Shown piece by piece: positions 24,815-33,243 of a stretch of 64,000 nt of DNA. A program made the translations under genes and the position numbers. Source of the DNA: Pseudarthrobacter sp. NBSH8 (lineage in GTDB: Bacteria > Actinomycetota > Actinomycetes > Actinomycetales > Micrococcaceae); assembly GCF_014217545.1 (NCBI RefSeq), contig NZ_CP043178.1, forward strand, positions 3,968,001-4,032,000, in the 5' to 3' direction. Position 1 is the first letter of the stretch, and every line of letters begins with the position of its first letter. The notes under the pieces are model-generated. The model made no database searches. It was given only the letters and a program-made list of their open reading frames with translations, and was not told where the DNA came from.

Positions 24815-25115
24815 CGGCCCAGGGAGCGGAAGGAATAGCTGGTGCCCAGGTCCACGAGCTGCAGCGTGCCGGTGTCAGTGTTGACGAGTGAGACTCGGGT
24901 CGGCCTCTCCAGCTCCGCATCCCTGTCCACCTTGTAGTCGCCGAGGATCACCGGGGAGGCGGCGCTTCCGGCCTGGTTGCCCATGCGGCCGTAGAGGTCA
25001 GGGCTTGCAATCTTGGTGAAGGCCCCGTCGCGGTAGACCAACATGCCGTCTTCACAACCCACCACCACGGTTTCCCCACCGGCAACCGCCTCGCCATGCA
25101 CGCCGGGGCACCCCG
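24815..25115 (-). pseudogene. fragment of an AztD-like zinc metallochaperone gene
   Basis: Only about 100 codons survive. The residues CPGVHGEAVAGGETVVVGCED, RMGNQAGSAASPVILGDYK, LERPTRVSLVNTDTGTLQL and VDLGTSYSFRSLGRG match the central part of AztD, the periplasmic zinc-binding propeller protein of AztABCD zinc uptake systems (identified from memory). The usual N-terminal signal and histidine-rich region and the C-terminal blades are missing, and the frame then runs on into unrelated sequence. No aztA/B/C genes are nearby. It abuts, head to head, another broken gene on the other strand. Confidence 0.6.
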
Positions 25116-25129
25116 CGCTCCGGAGCAGT

Positions 25130-25567
25130 TCACTGCGCACCGGCTACTCCGTCGCCGGCAAATTCGGCTTTACGGACACCGCCGTCGCGGCGGAGAAAAT
25201 GGCCAAGGTCCAGATGAGGGACAAGGCGGCCGGCCAGTACCGGGAAATGGAGTCCTCATCTCCCTGGTGGACGGTCAGCTGAACCTGGATTTCAGCGGCA
25301 CGGCGGCCAAAATCAACTCGCTCGTGATTGCGGCCCGCGCCAGGGACGGCCACCACTGACCCGGCATCTACAGAGGACTTCACCGGTCCGGGAGTCGCGG
25401 AATGTGCCGTTGTACGGCTCCGCACCCCGGCGCATGATCCTGTGTACCGGCAGTCGGTTGCGCGCGAGAACATCGCGTACAACAAGCCGCCGCACCCCAA
25501 CTTCTTCATCGGGGTGGGCATGGAACTGCCCGCGCGGCCGGATATCACCTACACCCGCGCAGAGTAG
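25130..25567 (+). pseudogene. frameshifted remnant of an unidentified gene
   Basis: Protein-like stretches lie in different frames: TGYSVAGKFGFTDTAVAAE and MRDKAAGQYREMES in one, then GVLISLVDGQLNLDFSGTAA in the next, then VYRQSVARENIAYNKPPHP and FFIGVGMELPARPDITYTR back in the first, with a stop at 25565-25567. The first switch is near 25245. No start codon with a ribosome-binding site is evident. I do not recognise the family. The continuity of protein-like sequence across frames suggests a decayed gene rather than chance. Confidence 0.45.
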
Positions 25568-25594
25568 GCAACAGCAGCCAGCAGCCACAGACGA

Positions 25595-25634
25595 AACTGC
25601 CCCCTTCCGTCCAAAAACGGCGGGCGGGGCAGTT
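25595..25634. terminator. weak composite hairpin
   Basis: AACTGCCCC (25596-25604 region) pairs with GGGGCAGTT (25626-25634), with an inner CCGT/ACGG stem. It lies between the degraded gene and the thioesterase promoter and has no T-run. Confidence 0.4.
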
Positions 25635-25696
25635 ACGTTGCGAATATGTGTCAGCCCCGACCCGCCCTTAACACTGCCTCTCAGTAAGATCGCAGC

Positions 25697-26665
25697 ATGA
25701 CTGAGACCGCAGCCAACTCCGTAACCCTCCGCTTCCTGGCCGCCCCCACGGATGTGGGCCACAGCGGCTCGGTGGATGCGGGGACCGTCCTCGAATGGGT
25801 GGACAAGGCCGCGTACGCTGCCGCCGTGGGCTGGGCCAAGTCCTACTGCGTCACCGCCTACGTGGGCAACATCCACTTCGCGGACCCGGTGAACAGCGGC
25901 GACATGGTGGAGGTGGAAGCCACCATCGTCTACACCGGACGCTCCTCCATGCACATCCGGACCGTCGTCTCGTCAAGCGATCCCAAGGGCGGGCCGGCCA
26001 CAATGCGCAGCCAGTGCATGGTGATCTTTGTGGCTGTCGGCGACGACGGCAAGCCGATACCGGTTAAACAGTTCGAACCGGCCACGGCAGCGGAGATCGA
26101 ACAGCGGGACCACGCCCTGGCACGGATCAAGGTCCGTGAACGCATTGTCGAAGCTATGAACGCCCAGGAATATACCGCCGCCGGGACCGCCGAACGGGTG
26201 ACGCTGCGGTTCATGGCGTCCCCCACGGACGTGAACTGGGGCGGTAAAGTGCACGGCGGAATCGTGATGAAGTGGGTCGACGAAGCCGCTTACGTCTGCG
26301 CGTCCCGCTACTGTGGCATGGACACCGTGGCGGTCTTCTCCGGCGGCGTTCGCTTCTACCGACCCCTGCTGATCGGCCACGTAGTGGAGGTCGAGGCCAG
26401 GCTGGTTTACACCGGGACCAAAGGCATGCACATTGCCGTACATGTGCGCTCCGGAGATCCGAAGGGCAAGGAACTGGACCTCACCACATATTGCCTTACG
26501 GTGATGGTGGCCCGCGACGCGGACGGCAACTCGGTCCCCGTCCCCAGCTGGGTGCCGGTCTCGGCAGAAGATACACGGCTGCATGCCCACGCCCGCGAAC
26601 TGCTCGAAATCCGTGGTACCGCACCAGGGAACCGGCTGCCCAACCACCTGCTGGGGCAGGGCTGA
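25697..26665 (+). CDS. acyl-CoA thioesterase with two hotdog domains
   Basis: A 322-residue cytosolic hydrolase with two homologous hotdog domains, about residues 5-130 and 165-300, like bacterial and mammalian acyl-CoA hydrolases of the ACOT7 type. The second copy has the usual core VNWGGKVHGGIVMKWVDEAAY. The first has HSGSVDAGTVLEWVDKAAY, where the Asn/Gly/His-Gly residues are replaced though the Asp remains. It hydrolyses acyl-CoA thioesters, with chain length unknown. One active domain plus one degenerate domain is common in this group. It converges on dnaB with 26 bases between stops. Confidence 0.9.
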   Translation: MTETAANSVTLRFLAAPTDVGHSGSVDAGTVLEWVDKAAYAAAVGWAKSYCVTAYVGNIHFADPVNSGDMVEVEATIVYTGRSSMHIRTVVSSSDPKGGPATMRSQCMVIFVAVGDDGKPIPVKQFEPATAAEIEQRDHALARIKVRERIVEAMNAQEYTAAGTAERVTLRFMASPTDVNWGGKVHGGIVMKWVDEAAYVCASRYCGMDTVAVFSGGVRFYRPLLIGHVVEVEARLVYTGTKGMHIAVHVRSGDPKGKELDLTTYCLTVMVARDADGNSVPVPSWVPVSAEDTRLHAHARELLEIRGTAPGNRLPNHLLGQG

Positions 26666-26691
26666 GCCAGCCAGCCCCGGCAGTAAGGGTC

Positions 26692-28074
26692 CTAGAAGCC
26701 GCTGCCGCCGGCGTCGGCCGCCATGTTGGCGAAGCGCGAGTAGTGACCCTGGAATGCCACCACGATGTCCTTGGTAGGGCCGTTACGGTGCTTGGCAATC
26801 AGGATGTCCGCCTCGCCCGCACGCGGGGATTCCTTGTCATAGACGTCTTCACGGTGGAGCAGGATAACCATGTCCGCATCCTGCTCGATGGAGCCGGATT
26901 CACGAAGGTCAGAGACCATGGGCCGCTTATCCTGGCGCTGCTCGGAGCCACGGTTGAGCTGCGAGAGTGCGATGACGGGGACCTGGAGTTCCTTGGCCAG
27001 CAACTTGAGCGCACGGGAGAACTCGGAGACTTCCTGCTGGCGTGACTCCACTTTCTTGCCGGAGCTCATGAGCTGCAGGTAGTCCAGGATCACGAGCTTC
27101 AGGTCATGCTGCTGCTTGAGGCGGCGGCACTTGGCCCTGATCTCCATCAGCGACATGTTCGGGCTGTCATCGATGAACAGCGGGGCATCATTCATCCGGC
27201 CCATGGTGGTGGCGATCTTGGACCACTGTTCGTCCTTGATGGTGCCCTTGCGAAGATCCTGCAGACCGATGGTTGCTTCGGCGGACAACAGGCGCATGGC
27301 AATTTCGTTCCGGCCCATTTCGAGCGAAAACATAACCGTGGCCAGGTTGTTCTTGATGGCCGCCGAGCGGGCGAAGTCCAGGGCGAACGTGGACTTACCA
27401 ACTGCCGGGCGGGCGGCGATGACGATCATCTGTCCGGGGTGCAGCCCATGGGTGAGTTCGTCGAGTTCGTAAAACCCGGTGGGCACACCGGTCATGCCTT
27501 CCCCGCGGTGTCCGGACGCTTCGATCTCGTCCACCGTGGCTTCCATGACGTCCTTGAGGACCACGTAGTCCTCTGCTGTGCGCCGCTCTGCCACAGCGTA
27601 AACCTCAGCCTGCGCCTGGTTGACCAGGTCCTCCACCTCGCCGTCGGAGCCGTATCCAAGCTGGACGATCTTGGTGCCCGCGTTGACCAGCCGCCGCAGA
27701 ATGGCGCGCTCTGCCACGATCTCGGCGTAGTAGCCGGCATTGGCGGCCGTGGGGACAGTCTGGATGAGCTCATGCAGGTAGGCGGGCCCGCCGATCCTGT
27801 TGATCTCCGCGCGCTTGGTCAGTTCGTCCGAGACTGTAACGGCATCTGCAGGCTCGCCGCGGCCGTAGAGGTCGATGATCGCCTCGTAGATGGTCTCGTG
27901 CGCAGGCCGGTAAAAGTCCTGGCCGCGGAGGATTTCCACAACGTCCGCGATGGCATCCTTGGACAGCATCATGCCGCCGAGGACGGACTGCTCGGCGGGG
28001 ATGTCCTGTGGCGGTTTACGGCTGCCTTCTGATCCGCGGGTACCCTCGATCGAGTCCAGGTGCGTTACTGACAA
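26692..28074 (-). CDS. dnaB: replicative DNA helicase DnaB
   Basis: A 460-residue helicase. The N-terminal DnaG-interacting domain covers about residues 20-125 (PPQDIPAEQSVLGGMMLSKDA). The RecA-like ATPase has Walker A IAARPAVGKST (residues 219-229), Walker B LKLVILDYLQL, and the arginine-finger region QRQDKRPMVSDLRESGSIEQDAD. It is the intein-free form. The start is TTG at 28072-28074, placed 8 bases after a GGAGGA site; no ATG or GTG in frame is better. A DnaA-box-rich region lies directly upstream. Confidence 0.95.
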   Translation of the reverse strand: MSVTHLDSIEGTRGSEGSRKPPQDIPAEQSVLGGMMLSKDAIADVVEILRGQDFYRPAHETIYEAIIDLYGRGEPADAVTVSDELTKRAEINRIGGPAYLHELIQTVPTAANAGYYAEIVAERAILRRLVNAGTKIVQLGYGSDGEVEDLVNQAQAEVYAVAERRTAEDYVVLKDVMEATVDEIEASGHRGEGMTGVPTGFYELDELTHGLHPGQMIVIAARPAVGKSTFALDFARSAAIKNNLATVMFSLEMGRNEIAMRLLSAEATIGLQDLRKGTIKDEQWSKIATTMGRMNDAPLFIDDSPNMSLMEIRAKCRRLKQQHDLKLVILDYLQLMSSGKKVESRQQEVSEFSRALKLLAKELQVPVIALSQLNRGSEQRQDKRPMVSDLRESGSIEQDADMVILLHREDVYDKESPRAGEADILIAKHRNGPTKDIVVAFQGHYSRFANMAADAGGSGF

Positions 28075-28762
28075 AGCTGCCGTCCTCCATAGTGTGCCGC
28101 GTCATGGTGCGGCGAGTAAGTCATTTACCTGCCGGGCGCCATCCTGCGGGACCTCCACGGGACGGCATACGTTCAGGTCTATCAGCGGCCACCGACAATG
28201 AATCCCGGCGGCCCCATTGAAGTCTGTGCAAAGCGGAGTCTGCGCAGCGCGCGGGGGAGTTATCCCCATGTTCCGCAAGTTATCCACAGAATGTGCCCCA
28301 GCGGCCGGGCCGAAGGCCTCCACTGCGACGACAGCATATGTCCGCGACGGCGTCACAGCGCCCCAAAAGCAGGTATCCCGCAACGGTAGTCGCCCCCGCC
28401 CCAGCGGCCAAGCCCACAAGCCCGCAGGCCTGTGGATAACCTGTGCACTAACAGGCATAGCTTGTGCACAGCCTGTGGGTGAACCTGTGGAAACAAAAAA
28501 ACTTTCGCCGGATGCAGGCGTCTGACCTGCGAAAACGTTGGTCGAGGATGTGGACGAAATTCTTTTTTTCCCAACCTTCATCCACAGCTTTCAGCGCGGC
28601 GCTGTTGAAAGTTCCGCCCTTCCGGGCGCCTTGGCCGCCGATTCATGCCCTATTGGTGATGCTGCACACGCCGCCCGGGATATTTTGACGCCATAGCGAA
28701 TCGGCTGTATGCAACGGCAGGAATGTGCTGTGGATAACGGGCATCTGGCATAAGCTCTGACT
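28075..28762. other. non-coding region with a DnaA-box cluster upstream of dnaB
   Basis: No credible gene in 688 bases. Exact TTATCCACA boxes occur at 28280-28288 (plus) and at 28431-28439 and 28729-28737 (minus orientation). Near matches lie at 28260-28268 (TTATCCCCA), 28442-28450, 28462-28470, 28474-28482, 28550-28558 and 28578-28586. Two A/T-rich runs (28494-28501 and 28561-28569) sit between boxes. The last exact box covers the -35 position of the downstream gene's putative promoter. It may be a DnaA-titration or regulatory locus; I cannot prove origin function. Confidence 0.7.
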
Positions 28763-29218
28763 ATGGGCGACGTACTGATGGCTTTTCTGCCGGCCGGCGT
28801 GTTGGCGGCAATAATCTGGGCATTTACGACGGCCCTCAGACCGCGTGATTCCGGGACCTCCGACGCCGAGAAGTACCAGCAGGACCTGGCGAGGCGCTCG
28901 GCGGAGCACTATGCCGAGCAGGTGCGCGTGGCAACAGCCGTGCGTGCCCGCCTCGAAGCCAACACCCGGCCCAGCCAAAACGAACAGCAGCAATCGCAGC
29001 AGGAAGACCACGCCCGGGCGGCCCGGCGCGGGCAGTCCGGCGCGGGCGCCGGCCAGTATGGCTATGCGGCGCTGCCCGGCGGGATTCTGGACCCTCAGCT
29101 GGCAATGCAGTTGCAGACGATGGCGCAGGACGGGCACAAGATCCAGGCCATCAAACTCCTCCGCCAGGCAACCCACACCGACCTGGCGACAGCCAAAAAG
29201 TATGTAGATCGGCTTTAG
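28763..29218 (+). CDS. membrane protein with L7/L12 C-terminal-like domain
   Basis: A 151-residue protein. One N-terminal hydrophobic segment (FLPAGVLAAIIWAFTTAL) is followed by a charged coiled region and a Gln/Gly-rich linker. The last 40 residues (MQLQTMAQDGHKIQAIKLLRQATHTDLATAKKYVDRL) resemble the C-terminal domain of ribosomal protein L7/L12 (the KIxAIKxLRxxTxxxLxxAKxxV pattern). A TAAGCT hexamer 7 bases before the ATG and no ribosome-binding site suggest a leaderless message. A similar gene follows 2 bases downstream; both are probably one operon of unknown role. Confidence 0.75.
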   Translation: MGDVLMAFLPAGVLAAIIWAFTTALRPRDSGTSDAEKYQQDLARRSAEHYAEQVRVATAVRARLEANTRPSQNEQQQSQQEDHARAARRGQSGAGAGQYGYAALPGGILDPQLAMQLQTMAQDGHKIQAIKLLRQATHTDLATAKKYVDRL

Positions 29219-29220
29219 GA

Positions 29221-29793
29221 ATGGAATCGCTCGTGATCCCCGTCATCATCCTTGCGGTCGTAGCCGCCGGAGTCGCACTGGCAGCCCGGGCGGTCAGTAG
29301 GCGGCAGGCGGCCGTCAGGCAGGCCGGGACCGCCTCCGCGCCGGATCCAGTTGAGGTGGCCCGCCTGGCCGCCGCCAAGCTCTCTGAGGACCAGCACCGC
29401 AGGTTGTATGCGCTGATTGCCCAGGGACAGGCTATGGCGGCCATCAAGCTGTACTACGAGGCCACAGGAGAAGGCCTGCGGGCCTCCCGGGACGCGGTGG
29501 GGGCGTTGGCCGCCCATCCGCAGGCCTACCGCAGCCCCGCCGCTGAAGCGGCGGAGGCAGAACCCGACGACGACGACACGCCCCAGCGATTCCCTTACCG
29601 CTACCGCGCCATTGCCAGCAAGGGCGACGTGACGCGTGAGGTCAGCAGCAACATGCTCAACGACGAGATCTACGGCCGCATCCGCACGCTGGCGCGCAGT
29701 GGAGATACCGAAGGCGCCGCCACTGCCCTGACCAAGCACTCGGACATCACCCTGAAGCAGGCACGCGAGTTCATCGCACTCCTGGACGACTAG
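29221..29793 (+). CDS. membrane protein with two L7/L12-like segments
   Basis: A 190-residue protein with an N-terminal membrane helix (VIPVIILAVVAAGVALAARAV). Two helical segments each resemble half of the L7/L12 C-terminal domain: QHRRLYALIAQGQAMAAIKLYYEATGEGLRASRDAV and GRIRTLARSGDTEGAATALTKHSDITLKQAREFIALL. It follows the preceding gene with a 2-base gap and appears to be a diverged duplicate of it. The domain is used in protein-protein contacts; the function is unknown. Confidence 0.7.
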   Translation: MESLVIPVIILAVVAAGVALAARAVSRRQAAVRQAGTASAPDPVEVARLAAAKLSEDQHRRLYALIAQGQAMAAIKLYYEATGEGLRASRDAVGALAAHPQAYRSPAAEAAEAEPDDDDTPQRFPYRYRAIASKGDVTREVSSNMLNDEIYGRIRTLARSGDTEGAATALTKHSDITLKQAREFIALLDD

Positions 29794-29985
29794 GACTCCT
29801 GGGCGGCTGCGCTTCCGGACGCCCGCACTCCCGGACCCCCGGGACCCAGCCGCTGCGTTCGCCCATGTTCAGGTCAATTGAATTCACAGGACACCTCATG
29901 TTCCGGTCATTGACCGGGGAGACCGAACAGTTCGGCAGCCGTGATCACCGGCGGGACCGGCGCGGCGGTAGGGGACGGCCGCGCA

Positions 29986-30612
29986 CTAGCGTCCGCCGGA
30001 AATGCCCGCCAAGAGCTGCTCGAACGGCAGGGACTCCAGGGCCGCCGACTTGCGGCCGGACTGGTCCCCCGCCAGGAGGGCGGCAAACTCAGCCGCAGCA
30101 CGGTCAATCCGCGACGATAGGGGGGAGCCGCCGTCGTCCGTGTTTCCCCAGTCCTGGGGGCCTGCGAAAACAGCCGTTGCGGCCATCCGGGTGCGCAGGT
30201 AGCTGAACAGCGGGCGCATTGCGTACTCAAGGACCATCTGGTGGCGGTCCGTACCGCCGGTGGCACCCAGCAGGACAGCCTTCCCCTCCAGGGACTTGGG
30301 GTCCAGGACGTCGATGAAGGACTTGAACAGGCCGCTGTAGGAGGCACTGAACACCGGGCTGACGGCAATGATGCCATCGGAAGCCTCCACGCCGGCAATG
30401 ACATCCGCCAGGCGCGGGGCCGCATAGCCGGTAACGAAGTTGTTGGCGATGTCCACCGCGAGGTCGCGGAGCTCAACGATCTCAACCGTCACCTCAAAAC
30501 CGGCATCGGCGAGGCGGTGCTCCGCCACAGCGGCGAGCTGGTCGGCGAGCAGCCTGCTTGAGGACGGCACACCGAGGCCGGCGGATATTACGGTGATGCG
30601 GCGGGTTTCCAC
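29986..30612 (-). CDS. NAD(P)H-dependent FMN reductase (CE1759-type)
   Basis: A 208-residue flavodoxin-like oxidoreductase. The FMN site is ISAGLGVPSSSRLLADQL at the N-terminus, with VSPVFSASYSGLFKSFIDVLDP and LLGATGGTDRHQMVLEYAMRPLF following. These reductases supply reduced FMN to monooxygenases and appear in oxidative-stress regulons in related bacteria. GTG start at 30610-30612 behind an AGGAG site. A perfect palindrome lies 31 bases upstream, consistent with MarR-type control. Confidence 0.88.
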   Translation of the reverse strand: METRRITVISAGLGVPSSSRLLADQLAAVAEHRLADAGFEVTVEIVELRDLAVDIANNFVTGYAAPRLADVIAGVEASDGIIAVSPVFSASYSGLFKSFIDVLDPKSLEGKAVLLGATGGTDRHQMVLEYAMRPLFSYLRTRMAATAVFAGPQDWGNTDDGGSPLSSRIDRAAAEFAALLAGDQSGRKSAALESLPFEQLLAGISGGR

Positions 30613-30642
30613 TTGGACTCCTGAGATTCGGTACAGCCTATG

Positions 30643-30662
30643 TTACATGTATTTGCATGTAA
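30643..30662. promoter_or_regulatory. MarR-type palindrome upstream of the FMN reductase
   Basis: TTACATGTATTTGCATGTAA has perfect 7-base arms around a 6-base centre and lies between the FMN reductase start and the phzF remnant. Its size and symmetry suit a MarR-family dimer. The regulator is not encoded in the window. Confidence 0.55.
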
Positions 30663-30701
30663 TTGGGTAACCGGCGACTGTCCGCGTTTATTCCACCGGC
30701 T

Positions 30702-31200
30702 CTACAGCTCCACCGTGCCGGTGATGCGAGTGGTGGAACTGCCGCCCACCCGGACGTCTTCGCCGAGAGCTTCTACGTGGACGCGCCACGGGACCGGAGC
30801 GCGTCAGGGGCGGGGCAGCGAATGCCAGCCGTCCGCCGTCGCGCTTCACGCGGACCAGGCCGGCCGCGCATTCCTGGACCAGGACCCCGTCCCGCTTCGG
30901 GACGCCACCGGCCTCAAGCCACGCGTGCGCCGACCCCAGCGTGGGATGCCCGGCAAAGGGGAACTCCTCGTGGGCGGTGAAGATGCGGACACGGTAACCG
31001 GCATCGGGATGCGTCGGCGGCAGCAGGAAGGTGGTCTCCGAGAGGTTCGTCCAGTTCGCGAAGCGCTGCATGTGTTCCGTGCTGAGACCCACGGCGTCAA
31101 GAACCACCGCGAGCGGATTGCCCCGGTAGGGTTCGTCCGTAAATACGTCCACCTGGGTGAACGGACGACGGCGGCGCGCGGGGGATGAATACTGGTTCAC
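30702..31200 (-). pseudogene. PhzF-family epimerase/isomerase, internal deletion and frameshift
   Basis: The first 135 or so codons are a good PhzF N-terminal domain: FTQVDVFTDEPYRGNPLAVVLD, the catalytic-Glu motif NLSETTFLLPP, and FPFAGHPTLGSAHAWLE. PhzF proteins normally have about 280 residues. Here sequence after APPLTRSGPVA jumps, in another frame, to EDVRVGGSSTTRITGTVEL and a stop at 30702. That short peptide matches the end of PhzF proteins (VxVGGxxxxxxxGxVxL). About 110-130 residues are thus deleted and the frame is lost at the junction near 30775. The product cannot have a complete active site. Confidence 0.75.
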
Positions 31201-31355
31201 CGCCGCAGGCTATCACTACGGGCGGCCTGGCTGACACGTGAGCCGTGCTCTGCGAGGGAAGCCTTCATATGGGGTCCGACGATGGTGGGCTTCGGCGGCT
31301 ACGACCGAATCATGGCAGAGCCGCGCACGACCTGGCCTCGGCGTGAGGCACAGAA

Positions 31356-31387
31356 AAACCCCGTTGCCGGTGACGGCAACGGGGTTT
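31356..31387 (-). terminator. Rho-independent terminator of the rpsF-ssb-rpsR-rplI operon
   Basis: A perfect 13-bp stem (31356-31368 with 31375-31387) and 6-base loop. On the minus strand it is followed by TT, and it sits 34 bases beyond the rplI stop. Confidence 0.88.
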
Positions 31388-31420
31388 CTCGTGCAGTTTG
31401 AGGCTGCCTAGCCGGAAAGG

Positions 31421-31873
31421 CTACTTGCCTGCAACTACGTTGAGTTCGATCACAGCGGCAACGTCAGCGTGAAGGCGGACGTTGGCCTGGTAGGAACCAA
31501 CCGACTTGATGTGAGTCGGCAGTTCAACCTTGCGCTTGTCGATGCGGCCAAGGCCAGCGGCCTCAACAGCGTCGGCGACGTCGGCCTGCTTGACGGTGCC
31601 GAACAGGCGTCCGGTCTCGCCAGCCTTGACGACGAGCTTGACCGGCTTGGCGGAGAGTGCAGCGGCCTGCTTCTGAGCGTCTTCCAGGGAAGCGTGCTCG
31701 CGGGCGGCGCGGGCAGTCTTGATGGACTCAACCTGCTTCTCGCCACCCTTGGACCAGGTCAGGGCGAAGTTGCGGGGCAGCAGGTAGTTACGTGCGTAAC
31801 CGTCCTTGACCTCGACAACGTCGCCAGCAGCACCGAGACCGGTTACTTCGTGGGTCAGAATGAGCTTTGCCAT
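31421..31873 (-). CDS. rplI: 50S ribosomal protein L9
   Basis: A 150-residue L9. The N-terminal domain starts [33 protein letters not shown], the family signature, with the long connecting helix ([20 protein letters not shown]) and the C-terminal domain ending [10 protein letters not shown]. It is the last gene of the classic rpsF-ssb-rpsR-rplI block, 17 bases after rpsR. Confidence 0.97.
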   Translation of the reverse strand: MAKLILTHEVTGLGAAGDVVEVKDGYARNYLLPRNFALTWSKGGEKQVESIKTARAAREHASLEDAQKQAAALSAKPVKLVVKAGETGRLFGTVKQADVADAVEAAGLGRIDKRKVELPTHIKSVGSYQANVRLHADVAAVIELNVVAGK

Positions 31874-31890
31874 GTTAGTTAATCCCTTCC

Positions 31891-32130
31891 CTAACCGCGG
31901 CCAGCGCCGGAGTAAGGCAGCAGTGCAACTTCGCGGGCGTTCTTGATTGCCTGGGCGATTTTGCGCTGTTCCTGCACCGTGACGCCAGTGACGCGACGGG
32001 CGCGGATCTTTCCGCGGTCGGAGATGAACTTGCGCAGCAATGCTACGTCCTTGTAGTCGATGACAGTGATGTCAGCGGCCTTCAAGGGGTTGGACTTTGG
32101 TTTGGGCTTACGGAGTTCAGCCTTAGCCAT
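31891..32130 (-). CDS. rpsR: 30S ribosomal protein S18
   Basis: A 79-residue S18 with the core [19 protein letters not shown] and [26 protein letters not shown]. The N-terminal zinc-ribbon cysteines seen in C+ forms are absent, so this is a zinc-independent S18. The [11 protein letters not shown] surface is intact. It lies between ssb and rplI in the expected order. Confidence 0.97.
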   Translation of the reverse strand: MAKAELRKPKPKSNPLKAADITVIDYKDVALLRKFISDRGKIRARRVTGVTVQEQRKIAQAIKNAREVALLPYSGAGRG

Positions 32131-32258
32131 CGTGGAGCTCCTATTCTATGGAGCCCGTGGATATTGATCCACGGGATGGTGGTGGTCCGACGGCGGCAGT
32201 CACGTCACGTGCCTTGCGGCACCTTCGGCGGTCCCGGCGTCGGGCCTAGATGATTGGT

Positions 32259-32852
32259 TTAGAAGGGAGGTTCGGAATCGGGGCCGTTGCCCCAGCCACC
32301 GCCTGCGTTGGAGACGCCGGGCGTTGCCCAGGGATCCTCCTGTGCAGCCTGCTGGTTGCCACCACCGAAGCTTCCACCGGAGTTGCCGCCCTGGTTTCCA
32401 CCAGAGTTGCCGCCTCCGAAGCCACCGCCGCTGTTGCCGCCGCCGAAGCCACCCTGAGCGCCGTTTCCGGCACCCCCACCGCCAGAGCGCTGGGTGCGGT
32501 TGACCTTGGCATTGGCATAACGCAGGCTCGGGCCGATTTCATCGACTTCGAGCTCCATAACGGTGCGCTTTTCGCCTTCTTTTGTTTCGTAGGAACGGCT
32601 CTTCAAACGGCCGGAAACAATCACGCGCATGCCCTTGGTGAGGGACTCGGCAACGTTCTCGGCTGCTTCACGCCATACCGCCGCGCGGAGGAACAGGGTT
32701 TCCCCGTCCTTCCACTCATTGGACTGGCGGTCAAAGGTGCGCGGGGTGGAAGCGATGGTGAAGTTCGCTACTGCCGAACCTGACGGTGTGAACCGCAATT
32801 CCGGGTCATTGGTTAGATTACCGATGACCGTAATAGTGGTTTCGCCTGCCAT
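32259..32852 (-). CDS. ssb: single-stranded DNA-binding protein
   Basis: A 197-residue SSB. The N-terminal OB fold spans about residues 1-115 ([62 protein letters not shown]). A Gly/Asn-rich disordered linker follows, and the acidic tip ends DSEPPF, which recruits partner proteins. GGAGG site before the ATG. It sits between rpsF and rpsR, as in most actinobacteria. Confidence 0.96.
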   Translation of the reverse strand: MAGETTITVIGNLTNDPELRFTPSGSAVANFTIASTPRTFDRQSNEWKDGETLFLRAAVWREAAENVAESLTKGMRVIVSGRLKSRSYETKEGEKRTVMELEVDEIGPSLRYANAKVNRTQRSGGGGAGNGAQGGFGGGNSGGGFGGGNSGGNQGGNSGGSFGGGNQQAAQEDPWATPGVSNAGGGWGNGPDSEPPF

Positions 32853-32925
32853 CTACTGCCTCCTTGTTCGATCCTGGGTGAAGAATTCGATCCTGCGGGG
32901 TAAAGAATGAAAATTGGAGCTGAAA

Positions 32926-33231
32926 TTACTCAGCAACGACCTTCTGCTCTTCGGGGCGGGTGATCTTGGTGCGCATGATGGTCTCGTTAAGAGACAACTG
33001 GCGGTCAAGTTCCTTGGCGGTGTCCGGCTTGGCGGTGAAGTTCACCACGGCGTAGATACCTTCGGACTTCTTCTTGATCTCGTAAGCCAGTCGACGACGG
33101 CCCCAGATGTCAACCTTTTCGATGGTTCCACCATCGTTGGTGATGACGTTCAGGAACTTCTGAAGCGACGGCTCAACGGTACGCTCTTCGACCTCGGGGT
33201 CGATGATTACCATCAATTCGTAAGGACGCAT
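32926..33231 (-). CDS. rpsF: 30S ribosomal protein S6
   Basis: A 101-residue S6, [24 protein letters not shown] onward, with [23 protein letters not shown]. The start is ATG at 33229-33231, preceded by AGGAGGTGGG; a 4-codon longer frame exists but the strong ribosome-binding site favours this one. First gene of the S6-SSB-S18-L9 operon. Confidence 0.97.
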   Translation of the reverse strand: MRPYELMVIIDPEVEERTVEPSLQKFLNVITNDGGTIEKVDIWGRRRLAYEIKKKSEGIYAVVNFTAKPDTAKELDRQLSLNETIMRTKITRPEEQKVVAE

Positions 33232-33243
33232 ATGTGAACCCAC

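Noticed and set aside
24709..25140. Intact 143-residue gene
   Set aside because: It has an AztD-like middle but unrelated ends running through the doxX terminator hairpin, so it is better read as a gene fragment.
28102..28581. A 159-codon minus-strand open frame in the dnaB upstream region
   Set aside because: No ribosome-binding site, low-complexity composition, and it lies across the DnaA boxes. High GC makes long random frames common.
28260..28737. Calling this region oriC
   Set aside because: dnaA, dnaN and recF are not in the window, and actinobacterial origins usually lie between dnaA and dnaN. The evidence supports DnaA binding only.
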